DNA from: Allobosea sp.
GTDB lineage: Bacteria > Pseudomonadota > Alphaproteobacteria > Rhizobiales > Beijerinckiaceae
NCBI GenBank assembly: GCA_024231975.1
Contig: JAAEQB010000006.1
Coordinates: forward strand, 1 to 61,034
DNA: 61,034 bases
Direction of reading: 5' to 3'
Positions 36,687-44,978 of this stretch are shown here, piece by piece (position 1 is the first letter of the stretch; every line of letters starts with the position of its first letter). Below the pieces are notes generated by a model. It was not told the DNA's origin, made no database searches, and saw only the letters and a list, made by a program, of their open reading frames with translations. A program made the position numbers and the translations under genes.

Positions 36687-36734
36687 AATCTCATGAAGGC
36701 CGACATCCGATCGGCCGTACTTTGGGAGGGAACC

Positions 36735-37676
36735 ATGAAGACTGGAGCTTTGCTCGCTCTTGCGGTCGCCGCTGTCGCCACGCCCGCCGCGCATGCTTGG
36801 GAAGCCAAGAAACCGATCCGCGTGGTCATAGGCTATGGCGCAGGCGGAAGCACCGATGCGATCGGCCGGCTGACATTCAAGAAGATCGAGGATCAGAAGG
36901 GTTGGAGGTTCATTATTGAGAACAAGGCCGGGGCGCAAGGTGCGCTCGCAGCAATGGAAATCAAGAATGCGCCTGCCGACGGCTACACGATTGGGCTGTT
37001 GTCGACAGGCAATTTTGCGCTCGACCCTTATCTGTCGAAGGCGATCCAATACAAGCCGGAAGACCTCGACTACATCGGCACGATTGGCAAGATCGAATAC
37101 GCGCTCGTTGCCGCCAAGAACGCGCCCTACAACAACCTGCAGGAACTGGCTGCCCATACCAAGAAGAACGGTCCGGTCAGCTTTTCCAGCACGGGCAAGA
37201 TTCTCGATCTGGCCATGGAGCGCATCTCGGAGAAGCTCGGCATAACCTTCGTCTCGGCCCCGACATCGGGCTCGGCGCAGTCTGTCCAACTGGTCCTCGG
37301 GGGGCATGCCAACGTCACGATCTCCGGCGGCGTGCATGTGCCTTACATGCAGTCCGGCCAGTTGAAGGCGATCGCCCTGATGAGCACCGGCAAGGCCGAC
37401 TACGCGCCCGGCGTCAAGAACGCGGTCGACCAGGGTGGCGGCTTCGTCATTGACAACTACTTCCTGCTGGTGGCTCCGAAAAACCTGCCGGCCGATGCGC
37501 GGGCGGCGCTCGCCGAGGCGATCGATGCTGCGGTCAAGTCGCCCGAGGTCGGCGACTATGCAGCGAAAACCTTCAACACGCGTTTGAATCTCGGCCCGGA
37601 CGGCTCGACGGAAGATGTCATGGCCCAGTCACGAGCCTGGCGCGAGTGGTTGCCGAACTCCAAGCTCGCGAAGTAG
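36735..37676 (+). CDS. tctC: Tripartite tricarboxylate transporter substrate-binding protein TctC
   Basis: A 313-residue periplasmic receptor. The signal peptide ends near AAHAWEA; family motifs are IRVVIGYGAGGSTDAIGR, IENKAGAQGALA, and ADGYTIGLLSTG. The ATG at 36735 has a strong GGGAGGGAACC. It is followed by tctB and tctA, so this is a complete transporter. It is the first gene of the operon and sits behind an IclR-type operator. The ligand is probably a di- or tricarboxylate. Confidence 0.92.
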   Translation: MKTGALLALAVAAVATPAAHAWEAKKPIRVVIGYGAGGSTDAIGRLTFKKIEDQKGWRFIIENKAGAQGALAAMEIKNAPADGYTIGLLSTGNFALDPYLSKAIQYKPEDLDYIGTIGKIEYALVAAKNAPYNNLQELAAHTKKNGPVSFSSTGKILDLAMERISEKLGITFVSAPTSGSAQSVQLVLGGHANVTISGGVHVPYMQSGQLKAIALMSTGKADYAPGVKNAVDQGGGFVIDNYFLLVAPKNLPADARAALAEAIDAAVKSPEVGDYAAKTFNTRLNLGPDGSTEDVMAQSRAWREWLPNSKLAK

Positions 37677-37688
37677 CCGCGCGCAACT

Positions 37689-37747
37689 CGCCCGGCTGAT
37701 CGGGCGGCCCGGTTCCGGCGCCGTCGCCTCCTGAGGGGCGGCGGCGC
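37689..37747 (+). promoter_or_regulatory. Two hairpins between tctC and tctB
   Basis: CGCCCG-GCTGAT-CGGGCG at 37689-37706 is a perfect 6-bp hairpin. GCGCCGTCGCC (37718-37728) pairs with GGCGGCGGCGC (37737-37747) over 11 positions with one G-T pair. No T-run follows. Such hairpins after a binding-protein gene usually stabilise its mRNA segment and lower expression of the membrane genes behind. Confidence 0.55.
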
Positions 37748-37796
37748 GTATCCGGTGCCCTGCCCGCCGTGCAACGCGCCCTACCTCGAGGACGCC

Positions 37797-38264
37797 ATGC
37801 GGACCACCGCCAAACAACTGAAAGCTGGCGGCATCTTCGTCGCCATCGGCGCCTTCTTCCTGGCGACCTCGCTGTCGACCCTGGAGATCGGCTCGACATT
37901 GCGAATGGGCCCAGGCTTCCTGCCCATCGTCCTCGCCCTTGTGCTCGTCGCGCTGGGGCTTGGGGTGATCCTGGAGCGCCGCGGCGGCGAGGACGAGGAG
38001 GAGACGCGGCCGGTCCCTTGGCGCGGCCTTGTCTTCATCACGCTAGCGCCGCTCCTCTTCGCCCTGCTCGTCAAGGGCTGGGGCCTCGCTCCCGCGCTCC
38101 TCGCCATGGTCGCGACGTCGGCGCTGGCGAGCCGGATGATGCGCCCGATCCAGGTCATGATCGTGACCGTGGTCCTCACGGCGCTGGCACTGTTGCTGTT
38201 CAGCTATCTGCTGCAGCTACCCTATCCCCTCTTCGCCTCCACACTAGCAACCATGGCAGGCTGA
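37797..38264 (+). CDS. tctB: Tripartite tricarboxylate transporter small membrane subunit TctB
   Basis: A 155-residue protein with four hydrophobic helices (about 12-30, 38-58, 75-95 and 115-140), the arrangement of TctB. The motif GSTLRMGPGFLPIVLALVLV is typical (R-x-GPGFFP in relatives). The ATG at 37797 is chosen because the first helix follows directly; the weak GAGGACGCC stands before it. It pairs with TctA, whose gene starts 2 bases after its stop. Confidence 0.9.
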   Translation: MRTTAKQLKAGGIFVAIGAFFLATSLSTLEIGSTLRMGPGFLPIVLALVLVALGLGVILERRGGEDEEETRPVPWRGLVFITLAPLLFALLVKGWGLAPALLAMVATSALASRMMRPIQVMIVTVVLTALALLLFSYLLQLPYPLFASTLATMAG

Positions 38265-38266
38265 CG

Positions 38267-39766
38267 ATGGACATTCTCGCCAATTTGGTCCTTGGCTTTG
38301 CGACCGCCGTCACACCCGAGAACCTCCTCTATTGCCTGATCGGAACGGTGATTGGCACCGCGGTCGGCGTCCTGCCGGGGCTGGGGCCGTCCACAACGAT
38401 CGCGCTGCTGCTGCCGTTCACCTTCGCGCTGGGGCCGACCCCAGCGCTCATCATGCTGGCGGGCATCTATTACGGCGCGCAATATGGCGGCTCAACCACC
38501 GCCATCCTGCTCAACTTGCCAGGCGAGCCCTCCTCGGCAGTGACTGCCCTCGACGGCTACCAGATGGCGCGGCAAGGCCGGGCCGGCCACGCCCTAGCGA
38601 TCGCAGCGATCGGCTCCTTCGCCGCCGGCACGATCGCGACCTTCGTCATCGTCCTGTTCGCTCCGGTTCTGACGTCCTTCGCGCTCGAATTCGGGCCGGC
38701 GGAGTATTTCTCGCTGATCGTCCTCGGGCTGATTTTCTCCGTCGCGCTGGCGCATGGCTCGGTCGTGCGCGCTCTCGCAATGGTGGTGTTCGGTCTCGTG
38801 CTGTCCCTGGTCGGGACCGACGTCACCTCCGGCGAAGCCCGCTTCACCTTCGGACGGCTGGAGCTGGCCGACGGCATCAATTTCGTCACGCTCTCGATCG
38901 GCTTCTTCGGTATCGCCGAAATCCTCCGCAATCTCGAGACGGAAGGCCGCGCCGGCATCGTCACGAAGGTCATCGGCAGGCTCATGCCCTCCCGTCAGGA
39001 CCTTTGGCGCTGCGTTCCCCCGATCGCGCGCGGCACCGCGCTCGGCTCGATCCTCGGCATCCTGCCGGGCGGTGGCGCGCTGCTCTCCTCCTTCGCTTCC
39101 TACTCACTGGAGAAGAAGCTGTCGCGGACGCCGGGCGCGTTCGGCAAGGGCGCGATCGAGGGCGTGGCGGGTCCGGAAGCGGCGAACAATGCCGGCGCCC
39201 AGACCTCCTTCATTCCGATGCTGACCCTCGGCCTGCCCGCCAACGCCGTCATGGCGATGATGGTCGGCGCGATGATCATGCAGGGCATCGTCCCCGGACC
39301 GAACGTCGCGACCGCGCAACCGGCGCTGTTCTGGGGCCTGATCGCCTCGATGTGGCTCGGAAACCTGATGCTGCTCGTGCTGAACCTGCCGCTCGTCGGC
39401 CTTTGGGCACGGCTGATGACCATTCCGTACACCTGGCTCTTTCCGGCGATCCTGACCTTCTCGGCCATCGGCATCTATTCGCTGAACGGCAACGTCTTCG
39501 ACCTGTACGCGCTCTGCATCGCGGGCGTGCTCGGCTATGTCCTGATGCGGCTGGGCTGCGAGCCTGCGCCCTTCCTGCTCGGCTTCGTGCTGGGGCCGAT
39601 GCTGGAAGAGCATCTGCGCCGGGCCATGCTGCTCTCCTTCGGCAACCCCGCCGTCTTCGTCACGAGGCCGATCAGCGCCGGATTGCTGTTGCTGGCCGTC
39701 GCGGCACTCGTGGCCATCGCCCTGCCGGCCGTGGCCAAGAAGCGCGAAAAGGTCTTTGTCGAATGA
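38267..39766 (+). CDS. tctA: Tripartite tricarboxylate transporter large permease TctA
   Basis: A 499-residue membrane permease with about twelve helices. Diagnostic motifs are GTAVGVLPGLGPSTTIALLLPFTF near residue 25 (marked G25 to F48), YYGAQYGGSTTAILLNLPGE near residue 65, and LGILPGGGALLSSFASYSLEKK with PEAANNAGAQTSFIPMLTLGLP in the second half. It imports the TctC ligand with an ion gradient. Length and motifs are normal. Confidence 0.95.
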   Translation: MDILANLVLGFATAVTPENLLYCLIGTVIGTAVGVLPGLGPSTTIALLLPFTFALGPTPALIMLAGIYYGAQYGGSTTAILLNLPGEPSSAVTALDGYQMARQGRAGHALAIAAIGSFAAGTIATFVIVLFAPVLTSFALEFGPAEYFSLIVLGLIFSVALAHGSVVRALAMVVFGLVLSLVGTDVTSGEARFTFGRLELADGINFVTLSIGFFGIAEILRNLETEGRAGIVTKVIGRLMPSRQDLWRCVPPIARGTALGSILGILPGGGALLSSFASYSLEKKLSRTPGAFGKGAIEGVAGPEAANNAGAQTSFIPMLTLGLPANAVMAMMVGAMIMQGIVPGPNVATAQPALFWGLIASMWLGNLMLLVLNLPLVGLWARLMTIPYTWLFPAILTFSAIGIYSLNGNVFDLYALCIAGVLGYVLMRLGCEPAPFLLGFVLGPMLEEHLRRAMLLSFGNPAVFVTRPISAGLLLLAVAALVAIALPAVAKKREKVFVE

Positions 39767-39800
39767 TGGCGGCGGGCTTGGCCGCACAACCGGAGCGCCC

Positions 39801-40895
39801 ATGAAGATCACGCGGATCGAGAGCGCCGTCCTGCTGCCGCAGGTGCGCGTCGAGGGATGGGCGCTGGTGACCGGTGCGATCGCGCGGCTGCCTAGCGTCC
39901 TCCTCAAGGTTGAGACCGACGAGGGACAGGTCGGAATCGGTTTCGTGGGCGCGCTGCAACCCTTCGACGCGCCGGCAGGAGCGATCCGCGAATGCATCTC
40001 CTTCCTCGGAGAGCGGCTGATCGGCCGACCCGTGGTCGTCGAGCAGCTCATAGCCGAGATGGCGCGGTCCCTGCACGGCTTCGCGGAGGTCCGCGCCGCG
40101 TTCGAGGCGGCGTTTCTCGAGATCGCGGCAGCGAGAGCCGGCACCGGCATCGCGTCCCTTCTGGGAGGCGCCCTTCACCGCCGCCTGCCGGTCTCTCGGA
40201 TGGTGTCGCTGCAATCCCCCGATCTGATGGCGAAGGCCGCAGCCGCTCTCGCCGCGGACGACTACCGCGTGGTCAAGTTCAAGCTGAGCGGCGACGCGGA
40301 TCTGGACGTCGCGCGCGCGCAGGCCGTCCGTGATGCGGTCGGCCCCGCGGTGAGCCTCACCGCCGACGCCAACGGGCGCTACGCGCCCAAGGCCGCCATT
40401 CGCGCGATCGAACGCATGAGCGGGAGCGACGTCGCCATCGTCGAACAGCCCGTTCCGCGCCACGATCTCGCCGGGTTGAAGCTGGTGACGCAGGCCGTCC
40501 TGCCGGAAATCGAGGCCGATGAGAGCGCCGGTTCGCCCCATGAGATCGCGAGGCTGGGGCAGGAACGCATCGTCGACTCGGTCGTCCTGCGGTTGCCGCG
40601 CCTCGGCGGCGTCGGCCCGATCCGGGAGGCCGTCTCGATCTGCCGTAGCTTCGGGCTGAAATACCGCTTCGGCGTCTGCTTTCTGCCCGGCCCGTTCCAG
40701 GCCTATGCGGCGCAGGTGGCTTCGACCTTTCCGGAGGTGCCGCTCGCGCACGAGATCGCCGAGCATGTCCTGCTCGACGGCGACCCATTCGAGCCGCCGA
40801 CCATCTCCGACGGCTTCATCGAGGTGCCCGAGCTGTTCCGGTCGTCTCGCCTCAAGCCCGGCTGCGAAATCGCCTGGACGACGCTGGCCGGCTGA
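39801..40895 (+). CDS. Mandelate racemase / muconate lactonizing enzyme family protein
   Basis: A 364-residue enolase-superfamily protein that would abstract an alpha-proton from a carboxylate bound to Mg2+. The base motif Lys159-x-Lys161 (VVKFKLSG) is of the muconate-lactonizing type, and the metal ligands are Asp189 (DANG), Glu215 (IVEQPV) and Asp240 (EADES). The lysine usually found before the GG of the seventh strand is Arg264 (VVLRLPRLGG), so it may be a racemase or cycloisomerase with altered chemistry. It is the last gene of the tct operon and presumably acts on the imported acid. Confidence 0.87.
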   Translation: MKITRIESAVLLPQVRVEGWALVTGAIARLPSVLLKVETDEGQVGIGFVGALQPFDAPAGAIRECISFLGERLIGRPVVVEQLIAEMARSLHGFAEVRAAFEAAFLEIAAARAGTGIASLLGGALHRRLPVSRMVSLQSPDLMAKAAAALAADDYRVVKFKLSGDADLDVARAQAVRDAVGPAVSLTADANGRYAPKAAIRAIERMSGSDVAIVEQPVPRHDLAGLKLVTQAVLPEIEADESAGSPHEIARLGQERIVDSVVLRLPRLGGVGPIREAVSICRSFGLKYRFGVCFLPGPFQAYAAQVASTFPEVPLAHEIAEHVLLDGDPFEPPTISDGFIEVPELFRSSRLKPGCEIAWTTLAG

Positions 40896-40896
40896 T

Positions 40897-40949
40897 CGCC
40901 CGGCCTCCGGTCGCGCAGCCCGTGAGGCGACGTCGCCGGAGGCCGGGCG
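40897..40949. terminator. Bidirectional terminator hairpin between convergent operons
   Basis: CGCCCGGCCTCCGG at 40897-40910 is perfectly complementary to 40936-40949, giving a 14-bp GC stem with a 25-base loop. It lies between the stop of the enolase-family gene (40895) and the stop of the BKACE gene (40958). No T-run is present on either side, as is common in GC-rich alphaproteobacteria. Confidence 0.7.
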
Positions 40950-40957
40950 GAACGGCT

Positions 40958-41869
40958 TTACCGGGGCAGCCCGACGATATCGCGCGCTTGCGCGGCGGTC
41001 GCGGGCTCAAGCGCGAATTCGCGCATCACGCGCACGATCTTCTCCACCTGCGCGGCGTTCGACTTGAACGGGACGCCCGGACGCTCGAAGAGGTTGTCCT
41101 CCTGTCCCACGCGCAGATGGGTGCCCATCAGCGCGCCGAAGGTGGCGGCCTTGATGTTGCCGAGCCCGGTGCCATGCGTGAATAGGACGAGCTCCGGCCC
41201 GAAGAGGCGCTCGGCGGTCCGCTTCAGATGCACCAGATGGTCGATATCGGAGGGGATCCCGCCGAGAATGCCCGTGAGGAACTGCAGGATGATCGGCCGC
41301 TTGACGTTCCGGGTGCTCAGATGGCGCTCGAGAATGTAGAGGTGGCCGACATCGTAGCACTCGAATTCCATCGCGATGTCGCGCTCGATCAACATGTCGA
41401 TCATGCGGGCGATGGTCGCAAAGCTGTTCTGGGTGACGATCTCGTAGGCCTTGGGCCCGAAAGCCTCCTTTTCCCAGTCCAGCGCGAATTCGCTGACGCC
41501 CTGGTTCTCGGCTTTTCGGAACAGGCCGTAATTCATCGAGCCGACGATGACGGTGGCGATGTCCGGCTCGAGATCGAGCACCGCTTCCAGCCGGCCCTCC
41601 GCGGTGGAGCCGAGCGATGCAGACATGTTGATGATCGCGTCGCTGCGTTCCCGGATCGCCGGAATGAACTGCCGCCAGACCGCCGGATCGTTGGTCGGCC
41701 GTCCGTCTTTGGGATCGCGCGCGTGGAGATGCAGGATGGCGGCGCCCGCATCGACGGCGGCGAGCGACTGCTCGACGATCTGCTCGGGTGTGACCGGCAG
41801 GTGCCGCGACATCGAGGGCGACAGGGAGGAGCCCGTTACGGCACAGGTGACGATGACCTTTTCGCTCAT
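40958..41869 (-). CDS. 3-Keto-5-aminohexanoate cleavage family protein (BKACE, DUF849)
   Basis: A 303-residue TIM-barrel enzyme of the BKACE family, which condenses a beta-keto acid with acetyl-CoA and releases acetoacetate plus a new acyl-CoA. The zinc ligands are seen in ILHLHARDPKDGRP (HxH) and FECYDVGHLYILE. The substrate-specificity loop cannot be read to a certain ligand; family members accept several beta-keto acids, some of them dicarboxylic. It is the last gene of the pcaI-led operon, next to the terminator. Confidence 0.92.
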   Translation of the reverse strand: MSEKVIVTCAVTGSSLSPSMSRHLPVTPEQIVEQSLAAVDAGAAILHLHARDPKDGRPTNDPAVWRQFIPAIRERSDAIINMSASLGSTAEGRLEAVLDLEPDIATVIVGSMNYGLFRKAENQGVSEFALDWEKEAFGPKAYEIVTQNSFATIARMIDMLIERDIAMEFECYDVGHLYILERHLSTRNVKRPIILQFLTGILGGIPSDIDHLVHLKRTAERLFGPELVLFTHGTGLGNIKAATFGALMGTHLRVGQEDNLFERPGVPFKSNAAQVEKIVRVMREFALEPATAAQARDIVGLPR

Positions 41870-41883
41870 GGCGGCTTCTCCGG

Positions 41884-42768
41884 TTACCAGCTTGCAGGTT
41901 CGAAACGAAAACCCTCGCCCTGCCGCCGCACATAGCCGCAATGAGGGGCGCCGAAATGCATCGGCAGGATCAGGGCTTCCCGATCGGTCGCGCGCTGGAG
42001 GACCTGCAGGCGGGTCTTGCGCGCGACGTCCGGCAATTCGCAATAGGCCGTGTTCAGGTCGGGATGGGCGATCTGCAGGGGGCTGTGGAAGACGTCGGCG
42101 GTGAAGATCGCCTCCTCGCCACCCGATCGAAGCCGGTAGCTGAGCATGCCCGGACTGTGGCCCGGCGCCGGCTCGACCGCGAGAACGCCGGCGACGTCCC
42201 GGGCGGCCTCGGTGATGAAATCCGCTAGCCCGGCTTCGATGACGGGGTAGAGGCTGTCGGCGAACGAATTGTCGATCAGCGGGTTGGGTCCCCGGCCGAG
42301 CACCGTTTGGAAGTGGTCGAAATCCTGCTTCGGCAGGAAATAACGGGCTTTTGGGAACGTGGGCTCCCAGCGTCCGTCGACCCAGAGCGTGTTCCAGCCG
42401 ATATGGTCGCTGTGGAGATGCGTGTGAACGACATGGGTGACCTGGTCGCGCCCGGCACCGGCAGCCTCCAGCCACGGCAGGACAAGCGAGTTCAGCATGT
42501 TCATGCGCGCCGGACCGCGTGGCTTGAGATTGCCGACGCCGGTGTCGATCAGGATGACGCTATCGCCGGCATGAACGATCCAGAGCTGGATCGTCACGAT
42601 CAGCCGGCTCATGTGCTGGACGTAATGGGCAGGAGCGAGCCACGCCGCGTCCTGCGCCAGTTGAGCCGCCGGAAGGTCCGGGAAGAGAAATTCGGGCGGA
42701 TGCGTCGGCGCCGAATATTCGAGCACGCGCGTGATGCGGAGGTCGCCGAGCTGGCGGGATTGCATCAT
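41884..42768 (-). CDS. MBL fold metallo-hydrolase
   Basis: A metallo-beta-lactamase-fold hydrolase of about 294 residues. The zinc motif is HTHLHSDHIGWN, with later ligands in EPAPGHSPGMLSYRL, IFTADVFHSPLQ and LPMHFGAPHCGYV. This layout resembles lactonases of the quorum-quenching/N-acyl-homoserine type and lactone hydrolases in catabolic operons. The ATG at 42768 has GAGG eight bases before it. In this operon it may open a lactone intermediate. Confidence 0.88.
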   Translation of the reverse strand: MMQSRQLGDLRITRVLEYSAPTHPPEFLFPDLPAAQLAQDAAWLAPAHYVQHMSRLIVTIQLWIVHAGDSVILIDTGVGNLKPRGPARMNMLNSLVLPWLEAAGAGRDQVTHVVHTHLHSDHIGWNTLWVDGRWEPTFPKARYFLPKQDFDHFQTVLGRGPNPLIDNSFADSLYPVIEAGLADFITEAARDVAGVLAVEPAPGHSPGMLSYRLRSGGEEAIFTADVFHSPLQIAHPDLNTAYCELPDVARKTRLQVLQRATDREALILPMHFGAPHCGYVRRQGEGFRFEPASW

Positions 42769-42778
42769 GATCGGAACC

Positions 42779-43417
42779 TCAGTCGGCGATGGCCGGGTTG
42801 GCGATGACGGAAGGCCTTTCGGCAAAGCGGGCGTGCCAGTCCGCGATGGCGGGGCGCCCCTCGCGCCAGGCCTCCGACGGAAAGCGGAAGTCGAGATAGA
42901 GCAGCGCGGCGCCTATCGAGACGTGCCCGATGTCGAACGGGCGCGCCGCGAGCGCGCCCGCGTCCCGTTCGAGCCGGTCGAGCGCGGCCGCGAGCTTGCG
43001 CTGGAAGGCAGCGATCAGCCGTTCGGACTGCATCGCCTCCGGCTTGGTCCGCTCCAGCAGCCAGACGAGCGCAAAGTCGAGGATGCCGTCTCCGAGGGCC
43101 TGGTCGCGCAGGGCCGCGAGACGATGCGCGCCGGTCGGCGGAAACAGCGGAGCCGCGTCGCCGATCAGATCCAGATACTCGCAGATGACACGCGAATCGT
43201 AGAGGCTCGAGCCGTCCGACAGCACGAGGGTCGGCAACTTGTTCAGCGGGTTGTCCTCGAAGAGCCCCTCATGCGGGGCCTCGGGGTGCACCACCGTGCG
43301 CACGCGCTCGAAGCTGTCGGCGAGGCCGCGCTCGTGGGCGGCGATCAGGACCTTGCGGACGAAGGGCGAGCGCGGCGACCAGTGCAGCAGCCGCGGCGTG
43401 GCGATGAGGTCGGTCAT
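42779..43417 (-). CDS. Glutathione S-transferase family protein
   Basis: A 212-residue protein with an N-terminal thioredoxin-like domain (LLHWSPRSPFVRKVLIAAHE, then NPLNKLPTLVLSDGSSLYDSRVICEYL with the cis-Pro and the SR contact to glutathione) and an alpha-helical C-terminal domain. The ATG at 43417 overlaps the stop of the preceding hydrolase gene by four bases. In catabolic operons such proteins often act as isomerases or beta-etherases; its role here is open. Confidence 0.9.
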   Translation of the reverse strand: MTDLIATPRLLHWSPRSPFVRKVLIAAHERGLADSFERVRTVVHPEAPHEGLFEDNPLNKLPTLVLSDGSSLYDSRVICEYLDLIGDAAPLFPPTGAHRLAALRDQALGDGILDFALVWLLERTKPEAMQSERLIAAFQRKLAAALDRLERDAGALAARPFDIGHVSIGAALLYLDFRFPSEAWREGRPAIADWHARFAERPSVIANPAIAD

Positions 43418-44205
43418 GCGGGGAGGCCTGCGATGAAGCCGCCGAGAATCTCGGCGACGAGTTCGGGGGTCTGCGTGGCGGCGAAATGGCCGGTCGCGGC
43501 GGAGCGGAACTGCGCACCCGCGACCCGGCGCGACAGCGGTTCGATCAATTCGGGCGGCCGCAGGGGATCGGATTCGCCGGCGACGAAGAGGCACGGGCAG
43601 CGGATGCCGGCCAGCGCGGCCGTCATGTCCAGCCCCGCCAGCATGCGGAAGATCGCCGCGTAGCTCGACGGGTCGTTCGCCAGCCAGCGCGCCCGGAAGC
43701 GGCGGAAGCGCACGGCATCGCCGCGCAGGTTCTCGGGATAGGCGCGCGCCAGCTCGGCATCGACGACGCTCGCCATGCCCGCCGCCTCGACCTGATCGGC
43801 ATAGTCGAGAATGAGCTGCCGGCGCTCGTCCGGAATGCCCGTCGCCGGCCCGAACACGACGGCGCCGCGGGTGCGCTCGGGATGGTCGGCGGTGAACTGC
43901 AGGGCGATGGCGCCCCCTACCGCGCCCCCCGAGATGGTGACGGGCGTGTCGATGCCGGCGGCTGAGAGCAGGCGCGCGATGTCGCCCGCCATGACGGCGA
44001 TCTCGGCCGTGCCCCGCAGTTTGGTTGACAGCCCCGCGCCGCGGGTATCGAACCGCAGGACGCGCAAGCCGGGCGGGAGGAGAGGCCGTACGAGATCATA
44101 GCTCTCGAGCGTGCACCCCATCTCGTGCACCAGCACGTGCGTGTCCGGACCTTCTCCTGTGAGTTCGTAGCGAAGCCCGACACCATCGGTTTCCAGCCAG
44201 TCCAT
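43414..44205 (-). CDS. Alpha/beta hydrolase (PcaD-like) lacking the nucleophile serine
   Basis: A 263-residue alpha/beta-hydrolase-fold protein similar in layout to 3-oxoadipate enol-lactonase (VLRFDTRGAGLSTK, then the nucleophile elbow). The elbow reads SGGAVGGAIALQF, so the serine of G-x-S-x-G is Ala95. The acid (GESDPLRPPE) and the histidine (ATGHFAATQTPELVAE) are kept. It cannot be a normal serine hydrolase; it may bind, decarboxylate or lyse its substrate by another route. The gene overlaps the GST gene by four bases. Confidence 0.85.
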   Translation of the reverse strand: MDWLETDGVGLRYELTGEGPDTHVLVHEMGCTLESYDLVRPLLPPGLRVLRFDTRGAGLSTKLRGTAEIAVMAGDIARLLSAAGIDTPVTISGGAVGGAIALQFTADHPERTRGAVVFGPATGIPDERRQLILDYADQVEAAGMASVVDAELARAYPENLRGDAVRFRRFRARWLANDPSSYAAIFRMLAGLDMTAALAGIRCPCLFVAGESDPLRPPELIEPLSRRVAGAQFRSAATGHFAATQTPELVAEILGGFIAGLPA

Positions 44206-44240
44206 GTCAGCTCCAACTCTCCGTCACCGGGACGAACCGG

Positions 44241-44978
44241 CTAGAACAGCTCCATGAGGCGCTCGCGATCCTCGAGATCGGCGGGAACGCCACGGAAGAT
44301 GATCTCGCCGGACTTCATCACCACGACGCGATCCGAGACCGCGAAGGCCTCACCGATATTCTGCTCCACCAGCAGGATCGACAGGCCACGCTGCTGCTGG
44401 ATTGCTCGGACCGGCGCGAGCAGGTCCTGGAACAGCTTGGGGGCAAGCCCGATCGACGGCTCGTCGAGCAGCAGGATCGAAGGACGCGACAGGAGCGAGC
44501 GCCCGATCGACACCATCTGCTGCTGGCCTCCAGAGAGCTTTCCGGCCGAGCGGGTCCAGAACTCTCTCAGGCGCGGAAGGATGGCGAGCACCTCGTCCGT
44601 GCGTGCGGCGGCCTCGCCGCCCTTGAGGTGCGATGACCAAAGAGCCAGTGAGAAAACCTCCTTCACCGTCAGTCCAGGAAAGATGCCTCGACCTTCCGGA
44701 ACATAGGCGACGCCCTGCTGGGCCATGGCCTCCGGATTCGGACGCAACTCCCTGCCGCGCAAGCGAATCGCGCCCGCATCCGGCCTGTGCAGGCCGAAGA
44801 ACAGCTTGAGTAAGGTCGACTTGCCCGCGCCGTTATGGCCGACGAGGCAGAGCACCTCGCTTTCGCGCAGGTCGAGGTCGACCCCGAGCAGCACGTCGCG
44901 CCCGCTATAGGACGAGCGCAAGCCCGAGCATTCCAGCGCGGCGGCCGCCGGTTGCGGTGATGCGGTGGCGGCGGTCAT
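44241..44978 (-). CDS. livF: ABC transporter ATP-binding protein LivF-type (pca operon)
   Basis: A 245-residue ATPase with Walker A GHNGAGKST, signature LSGGQQQMV, Walker B ILLLDEPSIGLAPK and switch region LLVEQNIGEAFA. The start overlaps the stop of the LivG gene as ATGA. It belongs to a complete five-gene Liv transporter (44241-48589) that is part of the pcaI-led operon. Confidence 0.93.
   Translation of the reverse strand: MTAATASPQPAAAALECSGLRSSYSGRDVLLGVDLDLRESEVLCLVGHNGAGKSTLLKLFFGLHRPDAGAIRLRGRELRPNPEAMAQQGVAYVPEGRGIFPGLTVKEVFSLALWSSHLKGGEAAARTDEVLAILPRLREFWTRSAGKLSGGQQQMVSIGRSLLSRPSILLLDEPSIGLAPKLFQDLLAPVRAIQQQRGLSILLVEQNIGEAFAVSDRVVVMKSGEIIFRGVPADLEDRERLMELF

Noticed and set aside
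38332..39804. 490-codon rightward frame overlapping tctA
   Set aside because: It is an out-of-frame shadow of tctA, with Arg/Pro-rich composition and no hydrophobic pattern.
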